In this document: positions 12,640 through 24,871 of the stretch, one piece after another
How positions within the stretch are numbered: the stretch's first letter is position 1
Layout of the letters: each line of letters opens with the position of its first letter
Assembly (NCBI RefSeq): GCF_037975245.1
Contig: NC_092574.1
Coordinates: 19,931,713-19,995,712, forward strand
Direction of reading: 5' to 3'
From: Apostichopus japonicus
Taxonomy: Eukaryota > Echinodermata > Holothuroidea > Aspidochirotida > Stichopodidae
Length of the DNA: 64,000 bases
Notes under the pieces: generated by a model
Seen by the model: only the letters and a program-made list of their open reading frames with translations
Databases searched by the model: none
What the model was told of the DNA's origin: nothing
Position numbers and translations under genes: made by a program

Positions 12640-14265
12640 TCTTTTGCATCCGTGGTTCGAACCCCGGGTGATGACGTCTTTTGCCGATCTTTTACAGCAA
12701 GTGCCTACACGGGGAGCTGTAAGTATTAGTTAATCCACCTAATATCTCAGTCCATACAGTGGCGCGATGGCTCGGCGCACTGTACGAGCTGATGATCGAG
12801 ACTCTCTTTTGCATCCGTGGTTCGAACCCCGGGTGATGACGTCTTTTACCGAGTGCCTACACGGGGAGCTGTAAGTATTAGTTAATCCACCTAATATCTC
12901 AGTCCATACAGTGGCGCGATGGCTCGGCGCACTGTACGAGCTGATGATCAAGACTCTCTTTTGCATCCGTGGTTCGAACCCCGGGTGATGACGTCTTTTG
13001 CCGATCTTTTACAGCAAGTGCCTACACGGGGTGCTGTAAGTATTAGTTAATCCACCTAATATCTCAGTCCATACAGTGGCGCGATGGCACGGCGCACTGT
13101 ACGAGCTGATGATCGAGACTCTCTTTTGCATCCGTGGTTCGAACCCCGGGTGATGACGTCTTTTGCCGATCTTTTACAGCAAGTGCCTACACGGGGAGCT
13201 GTAAGTATTAGTTAATCCACCTAATATCTCAGTCCATACAGTGGCGCGATGGCTCGGCGCACTGTACGAGCTGGTGATCGAGACTCTCTTTTGCATCCGT
13301 GGTTCGAACCAGGGTGATGACGTCTTTTACAGCAAGTGCCTACACGGGGAGATGTAAGTATTAGTTAATCCACCTAATATCTCAGTCCATACAGTGGCGC
13401 GATGGCTCGGCGCACTGTACGAGCTGATGAGCGAGACTCTCTTTTGCATCCGTGGTTCGAACCCCGGGTGATGACGTCTTTTGCCGATCTTTTACAGCAA
13501 GTGCCTACACGGGGTGCTGTAAGTATTAGTTAATCCACCTAATATTTCAGTCCATACAGTGGCGCGATGGCTCGGCGCACTGTACCAGCTGATGATCGAG
13601 ACTCTCTTTTGCATCCGTGGTTCGAACCCCGGGTGATGACGTCTTTTGCCGATCTTTTACAGCAAGTGCCTACACGGGGAGCTGTAAGTATTAGTTAATC
13701 CACCTAATATCTCAGTCCATACAGTGGCGCGATGGCTCGGCGCACTGTACGAGCTGATGATCGAGACTCTCTTTTGCATCCGTGGTTCGAACCCCGGGTG
13801 ATGACGTCTTTTACCGAGTGCCTACACGGGGAGCTGTAAGTATTAGTTAATCCACCTAATATCTCAGTCCATACAGTGGCGCGATGGCTCGGCGCACTGT
13901 ACGAGCTGATGATCAAGACTCTCTTTTGCATCCGTGGTTCGAACCCCGGGTGATGACGTCTTTTGCCGATCTTTTACAGCAAGTGCCTACACGGGGTGCT
14001 GTAAGTATTAGTTAATCCACCTAATATCTCAGTCCATACAGTGGCGCGATGGCACGGCGCACTGTACGAGCTGATGATCGAGACTCTCTTTTGCATCCGT
14101 GGTTCGAACCCCGGGTGATGACGTCCTTTGCCGTTCTTTTACAGCAAGTGCCTACACGGGGAGCTGTAAGTATTAGTTAATCCACCTAATATCTCAGTCC
14201 ATACAGTGGCGCGATGGCTCGGCGCACTGTACGAGCTGGTGATCGAGACTCTCTTTTGCATCCGT
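12640..14265 (+). repeat. ~965-bp higher-order duplication
   Basis: A signature of consecutive variants (a 152-bp short monomer with atcaagac, then ggggtgctg with gatggcacgg, then gagctggtgat) occurs at about 12640-13300 and again 965 bp later, for example ctggtgatcg at 13271 and 14236. A related signature returns near 18780-19490 and 21900-22610, although at 19190-19270 the second monomer has gatggctcgg in place of gatggcacgg. Confidence 0.8.
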
Positions 14266-15129
14266 GGTTCGAAGCCCGGGTGACGACGTCTTTTGCCGAT
14301 CTTTTACAGCAAGTGCCTACACGGGGAGCTGTAATTATTAGTTAATCCACCTAATATCTCAGTCCATACAGTGGCGCGATGGCTCGGCGCACTGTGCGAG
14401 CTGATGATCGAGACTCTCTTTTGCATCCGTGGTTCGAACCCCGGGTGATGACGTCTTTTGCCGATCTTTTACAGCAAGTGCCTACACGGGGAGCTGTAAG
14501 TATTAGTTACTCCACCTAATATCTCAGTCCATACAGTGGCGCGATGGCTCGGCGCACTGTGCGAGCTGATGATCGAGACTCTCTTTTGCATCCGTGGTTC
14601 GAAGCCCGGGTGATGACGTCTTTTGCCGATCTTTTACAGCAAGTGCCTACACATGGAGCTGTAAGTATTAGTTAATCCACCTAATATCTCAGTCCATACA
14701 GTGGCGCGATGGCTCGGCGCACTGTACGAGCTGATGATCGAGACTCTCTTTTGCATCCGTGGTTCGAACCCGGGTGATGACGTCTTTTAGAGCAAGTGCC
14801 TACACGGGGAGCTGTAAGTATTAGTTAATCCAACTAATATCTCAGTCCATACAGTGGCGCGATGGCTCGGCGCACTGTACGAGCTGATGATCGAGACTCT
14901 CTTTTGCATCCGTGGTTCGAACCCCGGGTGATGACGTCTTTTGCCGATCTTTTACAGCAAGTGCCTACACGGGGAGCTGTAAGTATTAGTTAATCCACCT
15001 AATATCTCAGTCCATACAGTGGCGCGATGGCACGGCGCACTGTACGAGCTGATGATCGAGACTCTCTTTTGCATCCGTGGTTCGAACCCGGGTGATGACG
15101 TCTTTTACAGCAAGTGCCTACACGGGGAG

Positions 15130-18070
15130 CTGTAAGTATTAGTTAATCCAACTAATATCTCAGTCCATACAGTGGCGCGATGGCTCGGCGCACTGTACGA
15201 GCTGATGATCGAGACTCTCTTTTGCATCCGTGGTTCGAACCCCGGGTGATGACGTCTTTTTCCGATCTTTTACCGAGTGCCTACACGGGGAGCTGTAAGT
15301 ATTAGTTAATCCAACTAATATCTCAGTCCATACAGTGGCGCGATGGCTCGGCGCACTGTACGAGCTGATGATCGAGACTCTCTTTTGCATCCGTGGTTCG
15401 AACCCCGTGTGATGACGTCTTTTGCCGATCTTTTACAGCAAGTGCCTACACGGGGAGCTGTAAGTATTAGTTAATCCACCTAATATCTCAGTCCATACAG
15501 TGGCGCGATGGCTCGGCGCACTGTACGAGCTGATGATCGAGACTCTCTTTTGCATCCGTGGTTCGAACCCGGGTGATGACGTCCATTACAGCAAGTGCCT
15601 ACACGGGGTGCTGTAAGTATTAGTTAATCCACCTAATATCTCAGTCCATACAGTGGCGCGATGGCTCGGCGCACTGTACGAGCTGATGATCGAGACTCTC
15701 TTTTGCATCCGTGGTTCGAACCCCGGGTGATGACGTCTTTTGCCGATCTTTTACAGCAAGTGCCTACACGGGGAGCTGTAAGTATTAGTTAATCCACCTA
15801 ATATCTCAGTCCATACAGTGGCGCGATGGTTCGGCGCACTGTACCAGCTGATGATCGAGACTCTCTTTTGCATCCGTGGTTCGAACCCCGGGTGATGACG
15901 TCTTTTGCCGATCTTTTACAGCAAGTGCCTACACGGGGAGCTGTAAGTATTAGTTAATCCACCTAATATCTCAGTCCATACAGTGGCGCGATGGCTCGGC
16001 GCACTGTACGAGCTGATGATCGAGACTCTCTTTTGCATCCGTGGTTTGAACCCCGGGTGATGACGTCTTTTGCCGATCTTTTACAGCAAGTGCCTACACG
16101 GGGAGCTGTAAGTATTAGTTAATCTACCTAATATTTCAGTCCATACAGTGGCGCGATGGCTCGGCGCACTGTACCAGCTGATGATCGAGACTCTCTTTTG
16201 CATCCGTGGTTCGAACCCCGGGTGATGACGTCTTTTGCCGATCTTTTACAGCAAGTGCCTACACGGGGAGCTGTAAGTATTAGTTAATCCACCTAATATC
16301 TCAGTCCATACAGTGGCGCGATGGCTCGGCGCACTGTACGAGCTGATGATCGAGACTCTCTTTTGCATCCGTGGTTCGAACCCCGGGTGATGACGTCTTT
16401 TGCCGATCTTTTACAGCAAGTGCCTACACGGGGAGCTGTAAGTATTAGTTACTCCACCTAATATCTCAGTCCATACAGTGGCGCGATGGCTCGGCGCACT
16501 GTACGAGCTGATGATCGAGACTCTCTTTTGCATCCGTGGTTCGAACCCCGGGTGATGACGTCTTTTGCCGATCTTTTACAGCAAGTGCCTACACGGGGAG
16601 CTGTAAGTATTAGTTAATCCAACTAGAATCTCAGTCCATACAGTGGCGCGATGGCTCGGCGCACTGTACGAGCTGATGATCGAGACTCTCTTTTGCATCC
16701 GTGGTTCGAACCCCGGGTGATGACGTCTTTTTCCGATCTTTTACCGAGTGCCTACACGGGGAGCTGTAAGTATTAGTTAATCCAACTAATATCTCAGTCC
16801 ATACAGTGGCGCGATGGCTCGGCGCACTGTACGAGCTGATGATCGAGACTCTCTTTTGCATCCGTGGTTCGAACCCCGGGTGATGACGTCTTTTGCCGAT
16901 CTTTTACAGCAAGTGCCTACACGGGGAGCTGTAAGTATTAGTTAATCCACCTAATATCTCAGTCCATACAGTGGCGCGATGGCTCGGCGCACTGTACGAG
17001 CTGATGATCGAGACTCTCTTTTGCATCCGTGGTTCGAACCCGGGTGATGACGTCCTTTACAGCAAGTGCCTACACGGGGTGCTGTAAGTATTAGTTAATC
17101 CACCTAATATCTCAGTCCATACAGTGGCGCGATGGCTCGGCGCACTGTACGAGCTGATGATCGAGACTCTCTTTTGCATCCGTGGTTCGAACCCCGGGTG
17201 ATGACGTCTTTTGCCGATCTTTTACAGCAAGTGCCTACACGGGGAGCTGTAAGTATTAGTTAATCCACCTAATATCTCAGTCCATACAGTGGCGCGATGG
17301 TTCGGCGCACTGTACCAGCTGATGATCGAGACTCTCTTTTGCATCCGTGGTTCGAACCCCGGGTGATGACGTCTTTTGCCGATCTTTTACAGCAAGTGCC
17401 TACACGGGGAGCTGTAAGTATTAGTTAATCCACCTAATATCTCAGTCCATACAGTGGCGCGATGGCTCGGCGCACTGTACGAGCTGATGATCGAGACTCT
17501 CTTTTGCATCCGTGGTTTGAACCCCGGGTGATGACGTCTTTTGCCGATCTTTTACAGCAAGTGCCTACACGGGGAGCTGTAAGTATTAGTTAATCTACCT
17601 AATATTTCAGTCCATACAGTGGCGCGATGGCTCGGCGCACTGTACCAGCTGATGATCGAGACTCTCTTTTGCATCCGTGGTTCGAACCCCGGGTGATGAC
17701 GTCTTTTGCCGATCTTTTACAGCAAGTGCCTACACGGGGAGCTGTAAGTATTAGTTAATCCACCTAATATCTCAGTCCATACAGTGGCGCGATGGCTCGG
17801 CGCACTGTACGAGCTGATGATCGAGACTCTCTTTTGCATCCGTGGTTCGAACCCCGGGTGATGACGTCTTTTGCCGATCTTTTACAGCAAGTGCCTACAC
17901 GGGGAGCTGTAAGTATTAGTTACTCCACCTAATATCTCAGTCCATACAGTGGCGCGATGGCTCGGCGCACTGTACGAGCTGATGATCGAGACTCTCTTTT
18001 GCATCCGTGGTTCGAACCCCGGGTGATGACGTCTTTTGCCGATCTTTTACAGCAAGTGCCTACACGGGGA
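15130..18070 (+). repeat. Tandem 1471-bp (9-mer) higher-order duplication
   Basis: About 15130-16600 repeats directly as about 16601-18070 with an offset of 1471 bp. Shared markers include the tccgatcttttaccgag junction, gatggttcgg with accagctg, ggtttgaacc, the double variant tctacctaatatttcag (16123 and 17594) and gttactcc. Minor differences such as gtccattaca versus gtcctttaca show divergence after duplication. Confidence 0.85.
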
Positions 18071-18589
18071 GCTGTAAGTATTAGTTAATCCACCTAATAT
18101 CTCAGTCCATACAGTGGCGCGATGGCTCGGCGCACTGTACGAGCTGATGATCGAGACTCTCTTTTGCATCCGTGGTTCGAACCCCGGGTGATGACGTCTT
18201 TTGCCGATCTTTTACAGCAAGTGCCTTCACTGAGAGCTGTAAGTATTAGTTAATCCACCTAATATCTCAGTCCATACAGTGGCGCGATGGCTCGGCGCAC
18301 TGTACGAGCTGATGATCGAGACTCTCTTTTGCATCCGTGGTTCGAACCCGGGTGATGACGTCTTTTACAGCAAGTGCCTACACGGGGAGCTGTAAGTATT
18401 AGTTAATCCACCTAATATCTCAGTCCCCACAGTGGCGCGATGGCTCGGCGCACTGTACGAGCTGATGATCGAGACTCTCTTTTGCATCCGTGGTTCGAAC
18501 CCCGGGTGATGACGTCTTTTGCCGATCTTTTACAGCAAGTGCCTACACGGGGAGCTGTAAGTATTAGTTAATCCACCTAATATCTCAGT

Positions 18590-21500
18590 CCATACAGTGG
18601 CGCGATGGTTCGGCGCACTGTACGAGCTGATGATCGAGACTCTCTTTTGCATCCGTGGTTCGAACCCCGGGTGATGACGTCTTTGCCGATCTTTTACAGC
18701 AAGTGCCTACACGGGGAGCTGTAAGTATTAGTTAATCCACCTAATATCTCAGTCCATACAGTGGCGCGATGGCTCGGCGCACTGTACGAGCTGATGATCG
18801 AGACTCTCTTTTGCATCCGTGGTTCGAACCCCGGGTGATGACGTCTTTTGCCGATCTTTTACAGCAAGTGCCTACACGGGGAGCTGTAAGTATTAGTTAA
18901 TCCACCTAATATCTCAGTCCATACAGTGGCGCGATGGCTCGGCGCACTGTACGAGCTGATGATCGAGACTCTCTTTTGCATCCGTGGTTCGAACCCCGGG
19001 TGACGACGTCTTTTACCGAGTGCCTACACGGGGAGCTGTAAGTATTAGTTAATCCACCTAATATCTCAGTCCATACAGTGGCGCGATGGCTCGGCGCACT
19101 GTACGAGCTGATGATCAAGACTCTCTTTTGCATCCGTGGTTCGAACCCCGGGTGATGACGTCTTTTGCCGATCTTTTACAGCAAGTGCCTACACGGGGTG
19201 CTGTAAGTATTAGTTAATCCACCTAATATCTCAGTCCATACAGTGGCGCGATGGCTCGGCGCACTGTACGAGCTGATGATCGAGACTCTCTTTTGCATCC
19301 GTGGTTCGAACCCCGGGTGATGACGTCTTTTGCCGATCTTTTACAGCAAGTGCCTACACGGGGAGCTGTAAGTATTAGTTAATCCACCTAATATCTCAGT
19401 CCATACAGTGGCGCGATGGCTCGGCGCACTGTACGAGCTGGTGATTGAGACTCTCTTTTGCATCCGTGGTTCGAAGCCCGGGTGATGACGTCTTTTGCCG
19501 ATCTTTTACAGCAAGTGCCTACACGGGGAGCTGTAATTATTAGTTAATCCATCTAATATCTCAGTCCATACAGTGGCGCGATGGCTCGGCGCACTGTGGG
19601 AGCTGATGATCGAGACTCTCTTTTGCATCCGTGGTTCGAACCCCGGGTGATGACGTCTTTTGCCGATCTTTTACAGCAAGTGCCTACACGGGGAGCTGTA
19701 AGTATTAGTTAATCCACCTAATATCTCAGTCCATACAGTGGCGCGATGGCTCGGCGCACTGTGCGAGCTGATGATCGAGACTCTCTTTTGCATCCGTGGT
19801 TCGAACCCCGGGTGATGATGTCTTTTGCCGATCTTTTACAGCAAGTGCCTACACGGGGAGCTGTAAGTATTAATTAATCCACCTAATATCTCAGTCCATA
19901 CAGTGGCGCGATGGCTCGGCGCACTGTGCGAGCTGATGATCGAGACTCTCTTTTGCATCCGTGGTTCGAACCCCGGGTGATGACGTCTTTTGCCGATCTT
20001 TTACAGCAAGTGCCTACACGGGGAGCTGTAAGTATTAGTTAATCCACCTAATATCTCAGTCCATACAGTGGCGCGATGGCTCGGCGCACTGTGCGAGCTG
20101 ATGATCGAGACTCTCTTTTGCATCCGTGGTTCGAATCCCGGGTGATGACGTCTTTTGCCGATCTTTTACAGCAAGTGCCTACACGGGGAGCTGTAAGTAT
20201 TAGTTAATCCACCTAATATCTCAGTCCATACAGTGGCGCGATGGCTCGGCGCACTGTACGAGCTGATGATCGAGACTCTCTTTTGCATCCGTGGTTCGAA
20301 CCCCGGGTGATGACGTCTTTTGCCGATCTTTTACATCAAGTGCCTACACGGGGAGCTGTAAGTATTAGTTAATCCACCTAATATCTCAGTCCATACAGTG
20401 GTGCGATGGCTCGGCGCACTGTACGAGCTGATGATCGAGACTCTCTTTTGCATCCGTGGTTCGAACCCCGGGTGATGACGTCTTTTGCCGATCTTTTACA
20501 TCAAGTGCCTACACGGGGTGCTGTAAGTATTAGTTAATCCACCTAATATCTCAGTCCATACAGTGGCGCGATGGCACGGCGCACTGTACGAGCTGATGAT
20601 CGAGACTCTCTTTTGCATCCGTGGTTCGAACCCCGGGTGATGACGTCTTTTGCCGATCTTTTACAGCAAGTGCCTACACGGGGAGCTGTAAGTATTAGTT
20701 AATCCACCTAATATCTCAGTCCATACAGTGGCGCGATGGCTCGGCGCACTGTACCAGCTGATGATCGAGACTCTCTTTTGCATCCGTGGTTTGAACCCCG
20801 GGTGATGACGTCTTTTGCCGATCTTTTACAGCAAGTGCCTACACGGGGAGCTGTAAGTATTAGTTAATCCACCTAATATCTCAGTCCATACAGTGGCGCG
20901 ATGGCTCGGCGCACTGTACGAGCTGATGATCGAGACTCTCTTTTGCATCCGTGGTTCGAACCCCGGGTGATGACGTCTTTTGCCGATCTTTTACATCAAG
21001 TGCCTACACGGGGAGCTGTAAGTATTAGTTAATCCACCTAATATCTCAGTCCATACAGTGGCGCGATGGCTCGGCGCACTGTACCAGCTGATGATCGAGA
21101 CTCTCTTTTGCATCCGTGGTTCGAACCCCGGGTGATGACGTCTTTTGCCGATCTTTTACAGCAAGTGCCTACACGGGGAGCTGTAAGTATTAGTTAATCC
21201 ACCTAATATCTCAGTCCATACAGTGGCGCGATGGCTCGGCGCACTGTACGAGCTGATGATCGAGACTCTCTTTTGCATCCGTGGTTCGAACCCCGGGTGA
21301 TGACGTCTTTTGCCGATCTTTTACAGCAAGTGCCTACACGGGGAGCTGTAAGTATTAGTTAATCCACCTAATATCTCAGTCCATGCAGTGGCGCGATGGC
21401 TCGGCGCACTGTACGAGCTGATGATCGAGACTCTCTTTTGCATCCGTGGTTCGAACCCCGGGTGATGACGTCTTTTGCCGATCTTTTACAGCAAGTGCCT

Positions 21501-23500
21501 ACACGGGGAGCTGTAAGTATTAGTTAATCCACCTAATATCTCAGTCCATACAGTGGCGCGATGGCTCGGCGCACTGTACGAGCTGATGATCGAGACTCTC
21601 TTTTGCATCCGTGGTTCGAACCCCGGGTGATGACGTCTTTTGCCGATCTTTTACAGCAAGTGCCTACACGGGGAGCTGTAAGTATTAGTTAATCCACCTG
21701 ATATCTCAGTCCATACAGTGGCGCGATGGTTCGGCGCACTGTACGAGCTGATGATCGAGACTCTCTTTTGCATCCGTGGTTCGAACCCCGGGTGATGACG
21801 TCTTTGCCGATCTTTTACAGCAAGTGCCTACACGGGGAGCTGTAAGTATTAGTTAATCCACCTAATATCTCAGTCCATACAGTGGCGCGATGGCTCGGCG
21901 CACTGTACGAGCTGATGATCGAGACTCTCTTTTGCATCCGTGGTTCGAACCCCGGGTGATGACGTCTTTTGCCGATCTTTTACAGCAAGTGCCTACACGG
22001 GGAGCTGTAAGTATTAGTTAATCCACCTAATATCTCAGTCCATACAGTGGCGCGATGGCTCGGCGCACTGTACGAGCTGATGATCGAGACTCTCTTTTGC
22101 ATCCGTGGTTCGAACCCCGGGTGACGACGTCTTTTACCGAGTGCCTACACGGGGAGCTGTAAGTATTAGTTAATCCACCTAATATCTCAGTCCATACAGT
22201 GGCGCGATGGCTCGGCGCACTGTACGAGCTGATGATCAAGACTCTCTTTTGCATCCGTGGTTCGAACCCCGGGTGATGACGTCTTTTGCCGATCTTTTAC
22301 AGCAAGTGCCTACACGGGGTGCTGTAAGTATTAGTTAATCCACCTAATATCTCAGTCCATACAGTGGCGCGATGGCACGGCGCACTGTACGAGCTGATGA
22401 TCGAGACTCTCTTTTGCATCCGTGGTTCGAACCCCGGGTGATGACGTCTTTTGCCGATCTTTTACAGCAAGTGCCTACACGGGGAGCTGTAAGTATTAGT
22501 CAATCCACCTAATATCTCAGTCCATACAGTGGCGCGATGGCTCGGCGCACTGTACGAGCTGGTGATCAAGACTCTCTTTTGCATCCGTGGTTCGAAGCCC
22601 GGGTGATGACGTCTTTTGCCGATCTTTTACAGCAAGTGCCTACACGGGGAGCTGTAATTATTAGTTAATCCATCTAATATCTCAGTCCATACAGTGGCGC
22701 GATGGCTCGGCGCACTGTGGGAGCTGATGATCGAGACTCTCTTTTGCATCCGTGGTTCGAACCCCGGGTGATGACGTCTTTTGCCGATCTTTTACAGCAA
22801 GTGCCTACACGGGGAGCTGTAAGTATTAGTTAATCCACCTAATATCTCAGTCCATACAGTGGCGCGATGGCTCGGCGCACTGTGCGAGCTGATGATCGAG
22901 ACTCTCTTTTGCATCCGTGGTTCGAACCCCGGGTGATGATGTCTTTTGCCGATCTTTTACAGCAAGTGCCTACACGGGGAGCTGTAAGTATTAGTTAATC
23001 CACCTAATATCTCAGTCCATACAGTGGCGCGATGGCTCGGCGCACTGTTCGAGCTGATGATCGAGACTCTCTTTTGCATCCGTGGTTCGAACCCCGGGTG
23101 ATGACGTCTTTTGCCGATCTTTTACAGCAAGTGCCTACACGGGGAGCTGTAAGTATTAGTTAATCCACCTAATATCTCAGTCCATACAGTGGCGCGATGG
23201 CTCGGCGCACTGTGCGAGCTGATGATCGAGACTCTCTTTTGCATCCGTGGTTCGAACCCCGGGTGATGACGTCTTTTGCCGATCTTTTACATCAAGTGCC
23301 TACACGGGGAGCTGTAAGTATTAGTTAATCCACCTAATATCTCAGTCCATACAGTGGCGCGATGGCTCGGCGCACTGTACGAGCTGATGATCGAGACTCT
23401 CTTTTGCATCCGTGGTTCGAACCCCGGGTGATGACGTCTTTTGCCGATCTTTTACATCAAGTGCCTACACGGGGTGCTGTAAGTATTAGTTAATCCACCT
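18590..23500 (+). repeat. ~3.1-kb higher-order duplication; second copy interrupted by LINE-1
   Basis: Markers repeat with an offset of 3121 bp: the short monomer with atcaagac, ctgtaattat (19531 and 22652) and gatgatgtc (19811 and 22932). After about 20160 one monomer is missing from the second copy and the offset becomes 2956 bp, for example tcaagtgcct with ggggtgctg at 20501 and 23457. The second copy is broken at 23500 by LINE-1, so the first copy around 20531-20570 preserves the empty target. Confidence 0.85.
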
Positions 23501-23517
23501 AATCCACCTAATCCACC
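23492..23517 (+). repeat. 9-bp triplication at the 5' junction of LINE-1
   Basis: The target 9-mer aatccacct occurs at 23492-23500 and 23501-23509 and as the 8-bp form aatccacc at 23510-23517, immediately before the element's first bases aaaaactgag. The empty-site paralog near 20536 has a single copy. The same 9-mer follows the element at 28074-28082, so it is also the target-site duplication (up to 12 bp if aat is included). Confidence 0.85.
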
Positions 23518-23749
23518 AAAAACTGAGATAGCGTATAGACAACCTTATTCAACGTCTCAATATCTTTCAGTATATTTCCTGTTAACTACATATTCTGAAC
23601 GATATTTCGGAAGAGAACATATTGAAGACTACCCGCATGTGTATTCTTTATCATTATATCACCAATTACGAAGAATTTGTTTCACTTTTAAGCGTTTGAC
23701 ATTTGGCAACGACGCCTATAGGCGTTCGTTCGCCTCACGTTACACTGCG
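23518..23749 (+). other. LINE-1 5' UTR with a short upstream ORF
   Basis: The non-satellite sequence starts with aaaaactgagatagcg and runs to the first in-frame ATG of ORF1. Pol II LINE promoters usually lie here, but no TATA box or other motif can be named with confidence. An upstream ATG at 23637 opens a 20-codon frame ending with TGA at 23697-23699, ahead of and out of frame with ORF1. It would be expected to dampen scanning to the ORF1 start. Confidence 0.6.
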
Positions 23750-24871
23750 ATGGATTCCGCGAAACGCCAAATGATGGGTGAGTTAAAGGAATGTAGTGTT
23801 AGAGTGTCGGACCGAGGATATGAAGTCAATGATTTGGTGAAGGCAATCATTGGGGATATCGGAAATGACAAGGTATTAAGTTGTGTGAAATCTGGGGGAT
23901 ATTGGACGATTACTCTACGAAACAGGGAGGATGCAGATTTACTCATAGAAACAGGACTTATAATCAATGGTGGGACTTGCAACGTGTATGGAGTGTCGAA
24001 ATCACTATTAACTGTTAGTGTATTTGGCGTACCCTCGTTTATTGACGACGAGGAACTCTCCGAGAAACTGCTCGAATTTGGTTGCAAACTTAAAGGACAG
24101 TGGCACCACAACACATACAAGGAATTCCCCAACATCGAGAATGGAATCCGTTACATACGGTTAGAACTACCCGCTAAATCCAAGAGCCTTCCATATGCAA
24201 TTACGGTGAACGATATACATATGATGATAAAGCATAATGGACAAACCAGGGTATGCAATCTTTGTCTAGAAACCGACCACATCATGCGGAACTGTCCCAA
24301 ATATATATGCCGAGAATGTAACGTACAGGGACATCGGGAAGCCAACTGCCCGAAAGTTAGATGCTATAACTGCAACGATTTTGGACATAAAAGTTTTAAT
24401 TGTCCACAACCCGAAGCTGATGATGACGAAGACACCGACTATAACGATCACCATGGTAACCAACTCATAACATCAAGCAACTACAATCAACCAGGAGATG
24501 AAGTCATGGACTTATCCCAGACAAAAGATACGGAGCACAACGAAATAACAAAGGAGCGAGACCATAACACAACGACACATAACGAGGGTAACAATGGTAA
24601 ACAACGAACAACGTCACAAATCCCACGGGCTGCAGAAAATAAGGCAACTGGAGAAACTAAACCGGCCAAAGATAAAGCTGCACGAGATAACAACAAAACC
24701 ACCAATAATATCGATCGCAACAACAGAGCCACTGAAATTCCCCAACAGATAAAGCGAACATTGTCCCTTGGTGAGGGGGAATTCAAAACTGTACGACTGA
24801 AGAAAAAGACGTTTCATCCAAATCTCAGCAAAGCGAGGAATTCCAACCCTAGGATCACTGAGCCGCAATAA
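23750..24871 (+). CDS. LINE-1 ORF1: RNA-binding protein with three CCHC zinc knuckles
   Basis: A 373-residue protein, probably the nucleic-acid chaperone that packages the element RNA in the cytoplasm. I start it at ATG 23750; the frame is open back to a GTG at 23639, but GTG is an unlikely start in an animal. The first ~165 residues are compact and may be an RRM-like fold (inferred from position only). Three CX2CX4HX4C knuckles follow at about residues 169-182, 187-200 and 205-218 (24254-24403). The C-terminal ~150 residues are hydrophilic, rich in Asn, Thr, Lys and Asp/Glu, and probably disordered. The stop codon overlaps the ORF2 ATG as TAATG. No internal stop or frameshift is seen. Knuckle-bearing ORF1 proteins are common in Jockey, I and some CR1-group LINEs. 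Confidence 0.85.
   Translation: MDSAKRQMMGELKECSVRVSDRGYEVNDLVKAIIGDIGNDKVLSCVKSGGYWTITLRNREDADLLIETGLIINGGTCNVYGVSKSLLTVSVFGVPSFIDDEELSEKLLEFGCKLKGQWHHNTYKEFPNIENGIRYIRLELPAKSKSLPYAITVNDIHMMIKHNGQTRVCNLCLETDHIMRNCPKYICRECNVQGHREANCPKVRCYNCNDFGHKSFNCPQPEADDDEDTDYNDHHGNQLITSSNYNQPGDEVMDLSQTKDTEHNEITKERDHNTTTHNEGNNGKQRTTSQIPRAAENKATGETKPAKDKAARDNNKTTNNIDRNNRATEIPQQIKRTLSLGEGEFKTVRLKKKTFHPNLSKARNSNPRITEPQ

Larger units (their letters stand above)
1..23500 (+). repeat. Satellite block A: 165-bp tandem monomers with a tRNA-like promoter
   Basis: About 140 head-to-tail monomers, all in one orientation and highly similar. The unit length was measured from successive gccgatcttttacag landmarks at 481, 646, 811 and 976, each 165 bp apart. 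Shorter forms occur: 152 bp where gccga or accga joins directly to gtgcc (for example near 155 and 2132), and 153 bp where gacgtctttt joins directly to acagc (for example near 3251 and 4868). Each monomer keeps a Pol III B-box match. The stretch contains no gene: open frames here are read-throughs of the repeat itself. The array begins before base 1 and is cut by LINE-1 inside the motif taatccacctaat. Internal higher-order repeats are listed separately. The 165-bp length is close to nucleosomal length and typical of major satellites; a centromeric role is possible but nothing here proves it. Confidence 0.97.

Noticed and set aside
23639-23749. ORF1 start at GTG 23639
   Set aside because: GTG initiation is improbable in an animal LINE; the first in-frame ATG is 23750, and the intervening residues show no domain.
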